In this document: in pieces, positions 34,299-43,597 of the stretch
Numbering within the stretch: the first letter of the stretch is position 1
Layout: each line of letters opens with the position of its first letter
Assembly: GCA_002721815.1 (NCBI GenBank)
Contig: PBLQ01000056.1
Coordinates: forward strand, 1-63,805
Direction: 5' to 3'
Source: Myxococcales bacterium
Lineage (GTDB): Bacteria > Myxococcota > UBA727 > GCA-2721815
DNA length: 63,805 nucleotides
Made by a program: the position numbers and the translations under genes
The notes under the pieces: generated by a model
The model's input: only the letters and a program-made list of their open reading frames with translations
Database searches by the model: none
What the model was told of the DNA's origin: nothing

Positions 34299-35699
34299 AT
34301 GGCAGAACAATTCGATGTTATTGTGGTGGGCTCAGGCCCCGGTGGATATGTTGCAGCAGCGAGAGCAGGTTCCCTCGGACTTAAAGTAGCCATCGTTGAA
34401 AAAGACGGCGCATTGGGCGGGACTTGTTTGCACCGCGGTTGTATTCCAACCAAAGCTTTGCTGCACGCTGCAGATGTGGTTTCAGAGTTCAAAGATGCGA
34501 GCAAGATGGGTATCGTTGCTGAAGGCATCAAAGTTGAATGGGACAAAGTCCAAAAGCACAAAAACCAAATCGTGAAATCCAATGCCGGTGGCGTCTCGCA
34601 CATCATGAAAAGCCGCAAAGTGGATGTCTTCAACGGCTTTGGCAAGCTCCAAGATAAAAACACGGTTTTGGTGAGCCACGCCGATGGTACCTCGACGACC
34701 CTCAGTGCCAAAAACATTATCTTGGCGGTGGGTTCAACCCCCCGTGCATTGCCTTTCGCCCCTTTCGACGGGGAACGCATCTTGAGTTCCGATCATATTT
34801 TAGGGGTTTCCGAAATCCCAGGGTCCCTCACCGTGATTGGTGGTGGCGTGATCGGCATCGAGTTCGCCTCTCTCTTTGTGCGGTTGGGCACAAAAGTCAC
34901 CGTGGTCGAAGCATTGCCACGCGTACTCATGCCTGCCGATGAAGAAGCAAGCAAACTGCTAACCCGTGAAATGGAGCGTCAAGGCACGAGCATCAAAACA
35001 AAATGCATGGTGCAATCCATCGAACGGACCGGCGACACAGTTAAAACAGTCTTTAAAGATGAAAAAGGCCAAGAAAACACCGTGGAAAGTGAACTGTGCC
35101 TGGTGGCCATCGGGCGCGGCCCATTGACCGAGAACATCGGCCTCGAAAACACACGCGTCAAAACTGAAAAAGGCTACATTGTGGTCAACGGAATGATGGA
35201 AACAGACGAGCCCGGGATTTACGCCATCGGGGATTGTGTTTGGACCCCACTCTTGGCCCACACGGCATCTGCCGAGGGCATTGTGGCAGCCGAACACATC
35301 GCCGGGGAAAGCCCAGCCGCCATTGAATACGATCACACCCCCTGGTGCGTATATTGTGAACCACCGGTCGCATGGGCGGGCTTGACTGAAGCAGAAGCTA
35401 AAGAGGCTGGTCACGACGTCAAAGTGGGCAAGTTCAACTTTGCTGCCAACCCCAAAGCAGCCATTTTGGGCAAAAAACGTGGTTTCGTGAAATTCATCAC
35501 TGATAAGCAATACGGCGAGATTTTAGGGGTTCACATCATCGGCCCACAAGCCACCGATCTTCTGGCTGAACCGGCCTATGCCATGGCCATGGAGACCACC
35601 ATCGAGGATGTGGCCAAGACGGTACATGCCCATCCGACGCTCTACGAAGCCATCTATGAAGCAGCAGCCATCGCGGCTGGGCGAGCGGTACACGGTTAG
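34299..35699 (+). CDS. lpd: Dihydrolipoyl dehydrogenase (E3)
   Basis: The ATG at 34299 has AAGGAG upstream. The 466-aa product has the FAD motif V-V-G-S-G-P-G-G-Y, the redox disulfide G-G-T-C-L-H-R-G-C-I-P-T-K, the NAD motif V-I-G-G-G-V-I-G-I-E and the C-terminal H-A-H-P-T-L-Y-E-A active-site dyad. It reoxidises the lipoyl arm of 2-oxo acid dehydrogenases. lipB starts 2 bases after its stop. Confidence 0.96.
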   Translation: MAEQFDVIVVGSGPGGYVAAARAGSLGLKVAIVEKDGALGGTCLHRGCIPTKALLHAADVVSEFKDASKMGIVAEGIKVEWDKVQKHKNQIVKSNAGGVSHIMKSRKVDVFNGFGKLQDKNTVLVSHADGTSTTLSAKNIILAVGSTPRALPFAPFDGERILSSDHILGVSEIPGSLTVIGGGVIGIEFASLFVRLGTKVTVVEALPRVLMPADEEASKLLTREMERQGTSIKTKCMVQSIERTGDTVKTVFKDEKGQENTVESELCLVAIGRGPLTENIGLENTRVKTEKGYIVVNGMMETDEPGIYAIGDCVWTPLLAHTASAEGIVAAEHIAGESPAAIEYDHTPWCVYCEPPVAWAGLTEAEAKEAGHDVKVGKFNFAANPKAAILGKKRGFVKFITDKQYGEILGVHIIGPQATDLLAEPAYAMAMETTIEDVAKTVHAHPTLYEAIYEAAAIAAGRAVHG

Positions 35700-35701
35700 T
35701 C

Positions 35702-36454
35702 ATGTCGCGACTCCGCGTGAAATGGCTGGGCCGAAACGTTCCCTACGACACCGGCTTGATGGCCATGCAACGTGCCGCCGAGGCGTTTCACCAGAAAAAA
35801 GAGGGTGCTGAAAACACCCTTTTTTTGTTGGAACATGAAGATGTCATCACCACCACCCACCAAGGCGGGCACCATTTTTTGCGAACAAACCCAGAAGCGT
35901 TGGAAACAGACGGGATTCAAATTTCAGAAGCGGCGCGTGGCGGTGACGTGACATTTCATGGCAAGGGACAGCTGGTGGGCTACCCCGTGATTCGGTTGCC
36001 TTTCATGGAAGGGCCACCGGCGGGTCGGGTGGATATATTACATTATCTCCGAACCCTTGAAGGGGCATTGGTGCAAACTTGCAATGATCTCAACCTTCCA
36101 GGGGTCCACACCCAAAAAGACATGACTGGGGTTTGGGTGCGCCCCCCCGAAACCATGGGCCGTGAAGCCAAACTGATCGCCATCGGCGTGGGCGTGAAAA
36201 GAGGCGTGACCCGGCACGGCTTCGCTTTTAACCTCCACACCCCCCTAGAGCGCTTTACCAAACACATCGTGCCCTGTGGGCTGGAAAATAAGGCCGTGAC
36301 CTCTCTCGAGCGCGCCCTCCCCTCAAATGAAGCTCAAATACCGCCTTTGCCACAAATTTGCCGAATAATTGCCGATCATTTAGCCCAGGGACTCAACCTG
36401 GAGACTCCCCCTAGCCCCGATTTTGAGGCAATTCCTGCATCTTTAGAACTCTGA
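35702..36454 (+). CDS. lipB: Lipoyl(octanoyl) transferase
   Basis: A 250-aa protein with R-G-G-D-V-T-F-H-G-K-G-Q-L-V-G-Y-P and the catalytic Lys (A-K-L-I-A-I-G) and Cys (I-V-P-C-G-L). It moves octanoate from acyl carrier protein to E2 lipoyl domains, the first step of de novo lipoylation. It lies in one unit with lpd, the E2 gene and lipA. Confidence 0.96.
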   Translation: MSRLRVKWLGRNVPYDTGLMAMQRAAEAFHQKKEGAENTLFLLEHEDVITTTHQGGHHFLRTNPEALETDGIQISEAARGGDVTFHGKGQLVGYPVIRLPFMEGPPAGRVDILHYLRTLEGALVQTCNDLNLPGVHTQKDMTGVWVRPPETMGREAKLIAIGVGVKRGVTRHGFAFNLHTPLERFTKHIVPCGLENKAVTSLERALPSNEAQIPPLPQICRIIADHLAQGLNLETPPSPDFEAIPASLEL

Positions 36455-36548
36455 CACAGCAGTGCGTCAAAAGTGCTTTCAGGGGTTGTGATTCTTGGTT
36501 TTTTTTGTCTTGATCCAGGGGCAAATCAAACATTTGGAGCAGCACATC

Positions 36549-37913
36549 ATGGCCGACAAAGTAATCATGCCCCAGCTGGGTGAATCCATCGCCGAAGGTA
36601 CCATCGTTAAATGGCTCAAAGCCCCCGGCGAAAGCGTTAAAAAAGATGAAGACCTCTTGGTCATTTCCACCGACAAGGTCGAGGCAGAAATTCCCGCGCC
36701 CTCTGACGGCGTATTGTTAACCATCGATGTACCAGAAGGCGAAACGGTCAACGTTGGAACCACTTTGGGTTACGTGGGTGCAGAAGGCGAAGCCACACCC
36801 AGTGGTGGCGACGCAGCTCCCGCAGCAGAGGCCGCCCCAGAACCTGAACCTCAGCCCGAACCCGCGGCACCGCCGGCACCAGAGCCTGCCGTCACATTAG
36901 AACCCCCCCCAGCACCACCTGCGCCAGCAGCCAGTGGCAATACTTTTATTTCACCGTTGGTTCGCAAAATCGCAGCCGAAAACGGAATTTCTGACGCTGA
37001 AATTTTTACCATTCCTGGTACCGGCAACAACGGACGCGTGACCAAAAAAGACTTAAAGAAATACATCGCAGCCAAAGCGGCAGGTACCGTCAGTACCCCT
37101 GCACCAGCGGCAGCGGCAGCGCCTGCACCGACGCCCGCTCCTGCGCCTGCCGCAGCCCCTGCACCAGCGCCTGCCGCACCGGCGGTGGTGATTCCGCAAG
37201 GCGAAAGAGAATTGGTCCAGCCCATGAGCACCATGCGTCGGGTGATCTCAGAAAACATGGTCGCATCCAAAGCCACCAGCCCACACGTGACCACTTTCTT
37301 CGACGTGGACTACACGGCCATCGATGCAGTGCGCAATCAATTCAAAGCTGCGTTCAAAGCAGAAGAAGGCGTGTCCCTCACCTACACCACCTTCCTCGCT
37401 TATGGCGTTTGCCAAGCACTCAAGCGTCATCCTTACGTGAATGCAGAGATTCGCGATGGCAACGTGGTGTTCAAAAAGGATGTTCACTTAGGCATCGCAG
37501 TGGCATTGTCCGATCCTGAACCCGGCTTGATGGTCCCCGTGATTCGCAATGCAGATCAAATGAACCTGCGCGGGATTGCACACGCCATTGCCGATTTGGC
37601 GTTGCGCGCTCGGACCAAGAAAATCAAACCCAACGAACTTTCTGGTGGGACTTTTACCATTACCAACCCCGGTAACTACGGGGCCATCATTGGCACTCCC
37701 ATCATCAACCAGCCACAAGTGGCTATTTTGGGCGTGGGTCGCATTCAAAAAGAACCGGTCGTTCTGGATGTCCAAGGCACGGACGCCATCGGCATTCGAA
37801 AAATGGGCGTCATGAGCCTGTCCTTCGATCACCGTTTGGTGGACGGCGCAACCGCGGATCTTTTCATGGCCGACGTCAAAAAGACACTGGAAACTTGGAA
37901 TGTGAATCCCTAG
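36549..37913 (+). CDS. 2-oxo acid dehydrogenase E2 (dihydrolipoamide acyltransferase)
   Basis: The ATG at 36549 has GGAG upstream; 454 aa. One lipoyl domain (1-78, lipoyl Lys in S-T-D-K-V-E-A-E), an Ala/Pro linker, an E1/E3-binding domain (about 135-172, S-P-L-V-R-K-I-A-A-E-N-G-I), a second Ala/Pro linker, then the catalytic domain with S-F-D-H-R-L-V-D-G-A near the end. Whether it serves 2-oxoglutarate or branched-chain substrates cannot be told from the motifs; no E1 gene is in the window. The E2 is the acceptor for LipB and LipA encoded on either side. Confidence 0.93.
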   Translation: MADKVIMPQLGESIAEGTIVKWLKAPGESVKKDEDLLVISTDKVEAEIPAPSDGVLLTIDVPEGETVNVGTTLGYVGAEGEATPSGGDAAPAAEAAPEPEPQPEPAAPPAPEPAVTLEPPPAPPAPAASGNTFISPLVRKIAAENGISDAEIFTIPGTGNNGRVTKKDLKKYIAAKAAGTVSTPAPAAAAAPAPTPAPAPAAAPAPAPAAPAVVIPQGERELVQPMSTMRRVISENMVASKATSPHVTTFFDVDYTAIDAVRNQFKAAFKAEEGVSLTYTTFLAYGVCQALKRHPYVNAEIRDGNVVFKKDVHLGIAVALSDPEPGLMVPVIRNADQMNLRGIAHAIADLALRARTKKIKPNELSGGTFTITNPGNYGAIIGTPIINQPQVAILGVGRIQKEPVVLDVQGTDAIGIRKMGVMSLSFDHRLVDGATADLFMADVKKTLETWNVNP

Positions 37914-37922
37914 GTTTCATTC

Positions 37923-38813
37923 ATGAGTGCTTTAAACATCATCGATAACGATATTCCTAACCCGCCCCCAAGCGCTAAGCCGCCTTGGTTGCGGGTGAAG
38001 GCGCCCAGCCGGGAAGGCGTGCTCAAATTAAAGCAACTCATCCAGCATCAGCGGCTTCATACCGTTTGTGAATCGGCGGCCTGCCCAAATATGGGCGAAT
38101 GTTGGCAAGCGGGAACCGCCACTTTTATGATTTTGGGTAACTTGTGTACCCGAGCCTGCCGTTTTTGTGATGTGAAAACCTCGGCCCGCCCCGGAGCCGT
38201 GGACCTGCATGAGCCCAAACGCTTGGCCGAAACGGTAGCAACCATGGGATTAAAACACGTGGTCCTGACCTCTGTGACCCGTGATGATTTGCCCGATGGT
38301 GGCGCGGCCCATTTTGTCCGTTGCATGGATAGCATTCGACAGGCGAAGAATGATGTGACGCTTGAAATACTCACCCCTGATTTTCGCGGGGATTTGAATG
38401 CGCTCCAAGTGGTATTGGATGGCGCGCCAGAAATTTTCAATCACAACCTCGAAACCATTCAACGGTTGACGCCCCGCATTCGTTCAGGGGCGGTTTATCA
38501 CCGTTCTTTGGATATTTTAGCTGAGGCAAAAAAACGGGCCCCACACATTAAAACAAAAAGTGGCTTAATGCTGGGTCTGGGCGAAACCAATGAAGAAGTT
38601 TTAGAATGCCTCGTTGATTTCAAAAAAGCCAACGTGGACATTGTAACTCTAGGTCAGTACCTCCGCCCGAGCCCAAAGCATCACAAAGTCATGCGATTTG
38701 TTTCGCCGGAAAGCTTTAATGAACTGGGAGCAGCGGCGAAAGACATGGGTTTTGCTCACGTGGAAAGCGGCCCATTGGTTCGTTCATCCTACCACGCAGA
38801 ACGCGCGCTTTAA
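37923..38813 (+). CDS. lipA: Lipoyl synthase
   Basis: A 296-aa radical SAM enzyme. Auxiliary cluster motif C-E-S-A-A-C-P-N-M-G-E-C and SAM cluster motif C-T-R-A-C-R-F-C, with the C-terminal R-S-S-Y-H-A. It inserts two sulfurs into octanoyl-E2. It begins 9 bases after the E2 stop and abuts the convergent Cys-repeat lipoprotein gene with no gap. Confidence 0.97.
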   Translation: MSALNIIDNDIPNPPPSAKPPWLRVKAPSREGVLKLKQLIQHQRLHTVCESAACPNMGECWQAGTATFMILGNLCTRACRFCDVKTSARPGAVDLHEPKRLAETVATMGLKHVVLTSVTRDDLPDGGAAHFVRCMDSIRQAKNDVTLEILTPDFRGDLNALQVVLDGAPEIFNHNLETIQRLTPRIRSGAVYHRSLDILAEAKKRAPHIKTKSGLMLGLGETNEEVLECLVDFKKANVDIVTLGQYLRPSPKHHKVMRFVSPESFNELGAAAKDMGFAHVESGPLVRSSYHAERAL

Positions 38814-40736
38814 TTATTCCCAGTCTCCGTCGCGCCGGTAATCTTCTGCCCGGCTCGCAGGAATCATCGCCGCCACATCGTACGTCACACACCCATTTTC
38901 GAGGATCATGCCACCCAACAGCGCATAGGCGATTAAATCGGCCCCCATTCCCTCTGCTGTCTCATCCAAAATGCTGGACAAAGTTGGAGGGGTGCTGTCA
39001 GATGTGGGCCTAAAACAACTGTTAAACTCTTTTTCTAATACAATGGTATCACCGCAAAGAGGGTCGGCGCCGTAGGTGTTGGTGGATTCATCGGTCAACA
39101 CCGCCGCCCCACAACAATGATCACGCAGGCAAAGGGCGTCCATCACGCGATTTTCAGCATGGGCCGCTGTACATTCCAATGAGGTGTTGGACACTTGCTC
39201 GATCGATTCTTTAATTTCGGTATCCGTGCAAGAACTATAAACCACAGTGTCAAAGTAAGGGTCACGGCACTCTTGGCATTCTTCACCCGCGACGAACCCA
39301 CAGACCGGTGGCTTGGGCAACATACCACCAGCATGTCCCTCACACCGTTGGTACACGACTTGTGACCCCTCACCTTCGTAACATACCAAGCAGGTTTCTT
39401 CGCCCGCCTGTCCATACACATAGTTCGACGCATATTCGCATTGGAGCGTTGGCTGAGGAAGCATACAAACCACTTCGCTGATCTCGTCCATGCCTTCACC
39501 GATGGCGCAAAAACGACAAAAAGTCTCATTTGCATCATCGTCGGTCTGCGTTCCCGTCATACAATGCTGTTCACAGCCATCCCCTTCACACGTCTTCGGC
39601 TCACACTCTTGCACCACCAAATCATTCACCTCATTAATACAGAACACACATGTTTCGTTGCGCGTTTCAATACGCTCGCACCGGTTAATGCGCCGGTCTA
39701 CAGGTTCACAGTCCTCTGAGATCACGTCGCCGCTCTCATCCAAGCACTGGATGCAACGGGTATTTTCATCGGGATAAACTTCTTCGCAATTTTGCTCTGA
39801 TGCACCGCTTGAGGGTGCGACTTCCTCGTTGTCGGTGCCATCATCAGTCCCGTCACCAGAACCATCGGCAGCACCGTCAGAGGAACCGTCAGAAGCGCCG
39901 TCATCGCTGCCACCTTGGGTGCCAGATCCACCCACGTTGCCTTGGTTTGGATCTCCATCGCTTGCCAACTCAGTATCATTCTCGAAGGCGGACAATCTTT
40001 CTTTCTCATTCTCCACATCACCGCCAATGCAGTGATGCCGAATCAACTTATCTTCGGCATTGTAAAAATCGCTGCAGCGCCAATCACTGCCGGCGTAGAC
40101 CGTTGCCGTCACAGGATCGATACTTTTCAATTTGCACTTCGAAAAGACCATGGTCCCATTGTCATCCGTGCATTGTTCGCAAAGATATGGCCCTTTATCG
40201 ATGTCTAGTACGCAAGTGGCATCTGTGGGTCGGCAGGTTTCTGAGATTTGATTGCCATCATTGTCCGTACAGATTTCACAATCCACCATGGCCCCTTCAC
40301 GGAATTGCTGTTGGGTTTCACAATCCCCTGTTTCTTCGGGGGCCAACATACAATCGTCGTAAACGGTTTCTCCCGATTGGGTTTGGCAAATTTGACAAGG
40401 ATCGCCATTGGGGTTTTCACTTTCGATGCAAACCACGCGAGTGAGCTGCCCATCGATACGGTGTTGGTATTCCTGATCAAAACAAACGGCCTGAACATTG
40501 GACCCGTCGATTTCGTTGATGCTCAGAGAATCGCATTCCATGGAGCCATGAAAACAACCACCCGTCACACCGAACTGACAGTCGATCCCGCCCATTTGAC
40601 CAAAGTCGCCACCTGCGCGCTCTGCCATGGCCATGTCACCTGCCGAGATGGCCCCTTCAGCACAACCGAAAAACAATGGCATGGCCAACAATGTGCCCAC
40701 CCACTTTAAAATCTGATTTTTCGTTTCAATCATCAT
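38814..40736 (-). CDS. Cys-rich lipoprotein with eight C-x2-C-x11-13-C repeats
   Basis: A 640-aa protein; GGAGG upstream. Lipobox L-F-F-G-C at 21-25. Close to fifty Cys. Eight copies of C-x2-C-x(11-13)-C occur at Cys114, 153, 186, 328, 363, 407, 449 and 487 (first Cys of each), usually with a Gly in the middle and V/I-x-x-x-C at the end. A Ser-Asp-Gly spacer (about 270-303) splits repeats three and four. A C-terminal region (505-640) has further Cys and ends in acidic residues. I do not recognise the family. The C-x2-C knuckles could be disulfides or metal sites. It diverges from the A gene at 40999. Confidence 0.8.
   Translation of the reverse strand: MMIETKNQILKWVGTLLAMPLFFGCAEGAISAGDMAMAERAGGDFGQMGGIDCQFGVTGGCFHGSMECDSLSINEIDGSNVQAVCFDQEYQHRIDGQLTRVVCIESENPNGDPCQICQTQSGETVYDDCMLAPEETGDCETQQQFREGAMVDCEICTDNDGNQISETCRPTDATCVLDIDKGPYLCEQCTDDNGTMVFSKCKLKSIDPVTATVYAGSDWRCSDFYNAEDKLIRHHCIGGDVENEKERLSAFENDTELASDGDPNQGNVGGSGTQGGSDDGASDGSSDGAADGSGDGTDDGTDNEEVAPSSGASEQNCEEVYPDENTRCIQCLDESGDVISEDCEPVDRRINRCERIETRNETCVFCINEVNDLVVQECEPKTCEGDGCEQHCMTGTQTDDDANETFCRFCAIGEGMDEISEVVCMLPQPTLQCEYASNYVYGQAGEETCLVCYEGEGSQVVYQRCEGHAGGMLPKPPVCGFVAGEECQECRDPYFDTVVYSSCTDTEIKESIEQVSNTSLECTAAHAENRVMDALCLRDHCCGAAVLTDESTNTYGADPLCGDTIVLEKEFNSCFRPTSDSTPPTLSSILDETAEGMGADLIAYALLGGMILENGCVTYDVAAMIPASRAEDYRRDGDWE
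39828..39929 (-). repeat. Ser-Asp-Gly low-complexity spacer repeat
   Basis: Short in-frame repeats encode G-G-S-D-D-G-A-S-D-G-S-S-D-G... within the Cys-repeat lipoprotein. The composition is like the spacers in the genes at 40999 and 44623. Confidence 0.7.
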
Positions 40737-40998
40737 GGTGCAAATCCTCCACGCTGAAGATTATGCAGTTTCCGTGCCGTTGAGGTGCTCATTTATACCA
40801 AATTTTATCTATAAAAATCAAATAGTTGAAAAACGGCCCAAGGCGGGCTGGGCCACCGGGCCCCAAATGCTGCGATCTGCACCTCGCAAGTGCCTACCGA
40901 GCGTCTCAGCCCCAATTATAGCCTCTTAACCCACTTGTGCAGACGCGATCAGGCCGCCATAAGATGCGCGTGATCACCTTAATCCCAGGACAACTTTC

Positions 40999-42681
40999 AT
41001 GAAAAAATCAACGCTACTTCTCATCACATCCTGCCTGATGGCAGCCAACGCCCAAGCGGACATTGGCGACCCCTGCGACCCAGCCACTTTCACGGAAATT
41101 TGCGATGGCGATGAAGTCATTTATTGCGATGACGATACCGAAGCTGCGTTGAATTGCGGCGCAACCTATGGAGAAGGCGCGACATGTGCATCACTGGACG
41201 AAGGCGTGCTTTGTGCCGCACCAACCGGCGTTCAATGCATCACCGTGATCGACGAAACCACTTACGCGCTCCCCTGCATTGACGATGGTACTGGTTGCGA
41301 TGCTGCGAGCGATTACCAATGCGTTGCGAACGGCCCGCAATGCACCCCTCCTGCCGAGGATGAAGAATTTGAACACGTGTGCCAGGACAACAAAGCGGTA
41401 TGGGCCTGTCCTTTCGAAGATTCCGCCATTTACGACGACTGCACCGTGGTGGGTGGGACATGCAGCGAAGGCGATTTCTGCATCGATGTGCAACTGGGCG
41501 GCAAATGCAACGCTGACAGCCCAAGTACTGAAGATGGCGATTGGTGGAGCTGTGCAGCAGATCTCACCTGCTATGGGGCCGACGATGGTGTGGGCAACTG
41601 CATCCCGGACCGAGATAACTGCGGCGATATCACCTGGGAAGGCTCCTGTGCGGGTGATGTGGCTGTGTACTGTAGCGATGAAAACAGCGACCCCAACGCA
41701 GATCTTCGCACCTTCGACTGCGGTAACATTACGGGCGATGGTGAAAACGTCGGCAACTGCCACGTCTACGAAGACATCGGAGCTTGGTGCGCGGTTAAAG
41801 AAGGCGATCGCTGTCGCTTTGTCAATTCCAGCAATAACAGCACCATTACATTCCCTTGTTACGATGTAGACAATCCTTCCGCTGAGCTTTTCTGCAACAT
41901 GGATACCGGACTGTGTGAAACCACCAGCACCACCTGCCCCGAAGGCCAGGAGTACACCTGCGATGGCGATCGTCTCTTGCGTTGTTCCAGCACTGGAATC
42001 GTTGCGGTGGATTGTACCTCAGACACTTACCAAGGAACGGGCTGTAGCAACGCAGCATGCGTGGGGCTGATCGAAGGCGCATTCTGTAATGACACCACTT
42101 TCTTGTGCGCCGAGGGTTTGGCCTGTGTGGGCTTATCAGACACCCAAGCGGGGGTATGCACGGCTGGGGTGGACATGGATGGCGGCATCGTACCGGTCAT
42201 CACCAGTGCAGACGGTGGCATGCCGGACACAATCGATGCAGACGGTGGCGTTTCCAACCCCGGCGCTGGTGTGGGCTTTGGCGATGATGATGACGATGAT
42301 GATCGTGAAGAACCAGAACCAACCCCAGATGCGGGCGTGGTCGATGATGGAATCGGTCATGGTGGGATCGATGGTGAAACGGACGGCGCCACAGACGGTG
42401 CCACAGATGGCACTGCAGATGGCACCACAGATGGCACCACAGATGGCACCACAGATGGCACCACAGATGGCACCGCAGATGGCACCACAGATGGCACCAC
42501 AGATGGCACCACAGATGGCACTGATGGAGAACAGAGCCCTGAGCCCCGTCAAGACGCACCGGCCACAGCACCCGCTACCAGTGGTTGCGGTTGTGAAGCT
42601 GCAACCCCACACTCAAGCTCCAACCCAATGATGTTGGGCTTCTTGTTGCTGCCACTGTTGGCCCGGCGCCGACGCTATTAG
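40999..42681 (+). CDS. Exported Cys-rich protein A, two modules, MYXO-CTERM-like tail
   Basis: A 560-aa protein. Sec signal ends N-A-Q-A. Two related Cys-rich modules (about 20-190 and 205-395) share E-x-C-x-G-D-x-x-x-Y-C, G-x-x-C and Cys-Val/Ala spacing. Then an acidic segment, a T-D-G-T repeat spacer (about 455-512) and a C-terminal signal: S-G-C-G-C, a hydrophobic helix (M-M-L-G-F-L-L-L-P-L-L) and A-R-R-R-R-Y. That tail resembles myxosortase-type surface anchoring. The second module aligns with the whole of the protein at 43598. Function unknown; an exported, surface-attached protein is inferred. Confidence 0.85.
   Translation: MKKSTLLLITSCLMAANAQADIGDPCDPATFTEICDGDEVIYCDDDTEAALNCGATYGEGATCASLDEGVLCAAPTGVQCITVIDETTYALPCIDDGTGCDAASDYQCVANGPQCTPPAEDEEFEHVCQDNKAVWACPFEDSAIYDDCTVVGGTCSEGDFCIDVQLGGKCNADSPSTEDGDWWSCAADLTCYGADDGVGNCIPDRDNCGDITWEGSCAGDVAVYCSDENSDPNADLRTFDCGNITGDGENVGNCHVYEDIGAWCAVKEGDRCRFVNSSNNSTITFPCYDVDNPSAELFCNMDTGLCETTSTTCPEGQEYTCDGDRLLRCSSTGIVAVDCTSDTYQGTGCSNAACVGLIEGAFCNDTTFLCAEGLACVGLSDTQAGVCTAGVDMDGGIVPVITSADGGMPDTIDADGGVSNPGAGVGFGDDDDDDDREEPEPTPDAGVVDDGIGHGGIDGETDGATDGATDGTADGTTDGTTDGTTDGTTDGTADGTTDGTTDGTTDGTDGEQSPEPRQDAPATAPATSGCGCEAATPHSSSNPMMLGFLLLPLLARRRRY
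42379..42522 (+). repeat. 12-bp ACAGATGGCACC tandem repeat (Thr-Asp-Gly-Thr)
   Basis: About twelve near-identical 12-bp units with a few C/G or T changes. They keep the frame of protein A, so copy-number change would only alter spacer length. Confidence 0.9.
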
Positions 42682-42699
42682 AAGGTAAATCGAATACCG

Positions 42700-42731
42700 T
42701 AAAAACGCCGAGGCTTTTTTCGGCGTTTTTA
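42700..42731. terminator. Terminator between A and B genes, usable on both strands
   Basis: A 12-bp stem TAAAAACGCCGA (42700-42711) / TCGGCGTTTTTA (42720-42731) with an 8-base loop and T tracts in both directions. Confidence 0.8.
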
Positions 42732-42806
42732 CATCCCAAATTTGAAATCAGCCCAGGGTCCTCATAATCTCACCCCTATGAATGAGATGCATGAAAAGAG
42801 GATCCC

Positions 42807-43442
42807 ATGAAACGGGTTTGGTTACTGGTTTTGGGGACCGCCTTACTTTGCGCCACCATTGGATACGCCAAATCCAAACGTCACAAGCGCGCAAAAACCC
42901 AACAGACCCCACAAGCACAAGTCGAAGAACAAAAGCCAATGACCCTTTCGGCCAGATGCATGGCTTATTGTGAGTTCACCCAAAATTGTCTGAGTGATAT
43001 TTGCACCGAGAACCCAACGGTGTCGGTGGAAACCTGTTTCAATCAATGTAAGGCCGCCAACGATCTCACCGACGAGGAGCTGCATCAAACGCGGCAAGCG
43101 GGTTGCCTCAGAACAAATGCTGTTTATTGCAGCTCGGGGCTGCTCGATAACAAACGTTGTAACTGCGAAGCTCCTAGGGCCCAATGCGCCCCTAACCAAC
43201 AATGCAATATCCCACTCAATGGCGACCGTTGGGCCTGCAGTGACAAACCCAACACACCCTCCAATCATCTTCCCTGTGATTTTTTTAATCCCTGCCAAAA
43301 GGGGAGCGTTTGTGTGGGCCAGTTCCCTGGCGCATCCAGTGGGGTTTGCGTGCTGACCTGCACCCCCCCTAAAAAACCTGGTGACATCCGTCAAAAACAG
43401 CCCGTAAACACGGAAGGCGTGGCTCAAGCATCCGATAAATAA
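42807..43442 (+). CDS. Exported Cys-rich protein B
   Basis: A 211-aa protein. Signal peptide (about 1-21), a basic segment, then a Cys-rich domain starting C-x3-C-x5-C-x4-C-x10-C-x3-C. This exact spacing recurs in the protein at 44623, and later Cys (C-x5-C-x5-C-x11-C-x3-C near the end) also match. No lipobox; ends in a polar tail. Family not recognised. It follows A and precedes A'. Confidence 0.82.
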   Translation: MKRVWLLVLGTALLCATIGYAKSKRHKRAKTQQTPQAQVEEQKPMTLSARCMAYCEFTQNCLSDICTENPTVSVETCFNQCKAANDLTDEELHQTRQAGCLRTNAVYCSSGLLDNKRCNCEAPRAQCAPNQQCNIPLNGDRWACSDKPNTPSNHLPCDFFNPCQKGSVCVGQFPGASSGVCVLTCTPPKKPGDIRQKQPVNTEGVAQASDK

Positions 43443-43597
43443 GAGCAATTTTTTAGTTCACCCCCTGCCCCTAATTCCGTATTGCGGGGCGTGGGTCTGT
43501 GTGCCACAACTCGGTTTCGATCAGGATCCAAACGGGTTTTACCCGGCCTGGCCGCAGTTGCTTTTCAACCCTTCTTCTTCTTTCGAGGTTTAGATTT

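Noticed and set aside
40737-40998. Hidden small gene in the largest intergenic gap
   Set aside because: The only frame there (40735-40929) has no ribosome site and no family-like features; the gap probably holds divergent promoters.
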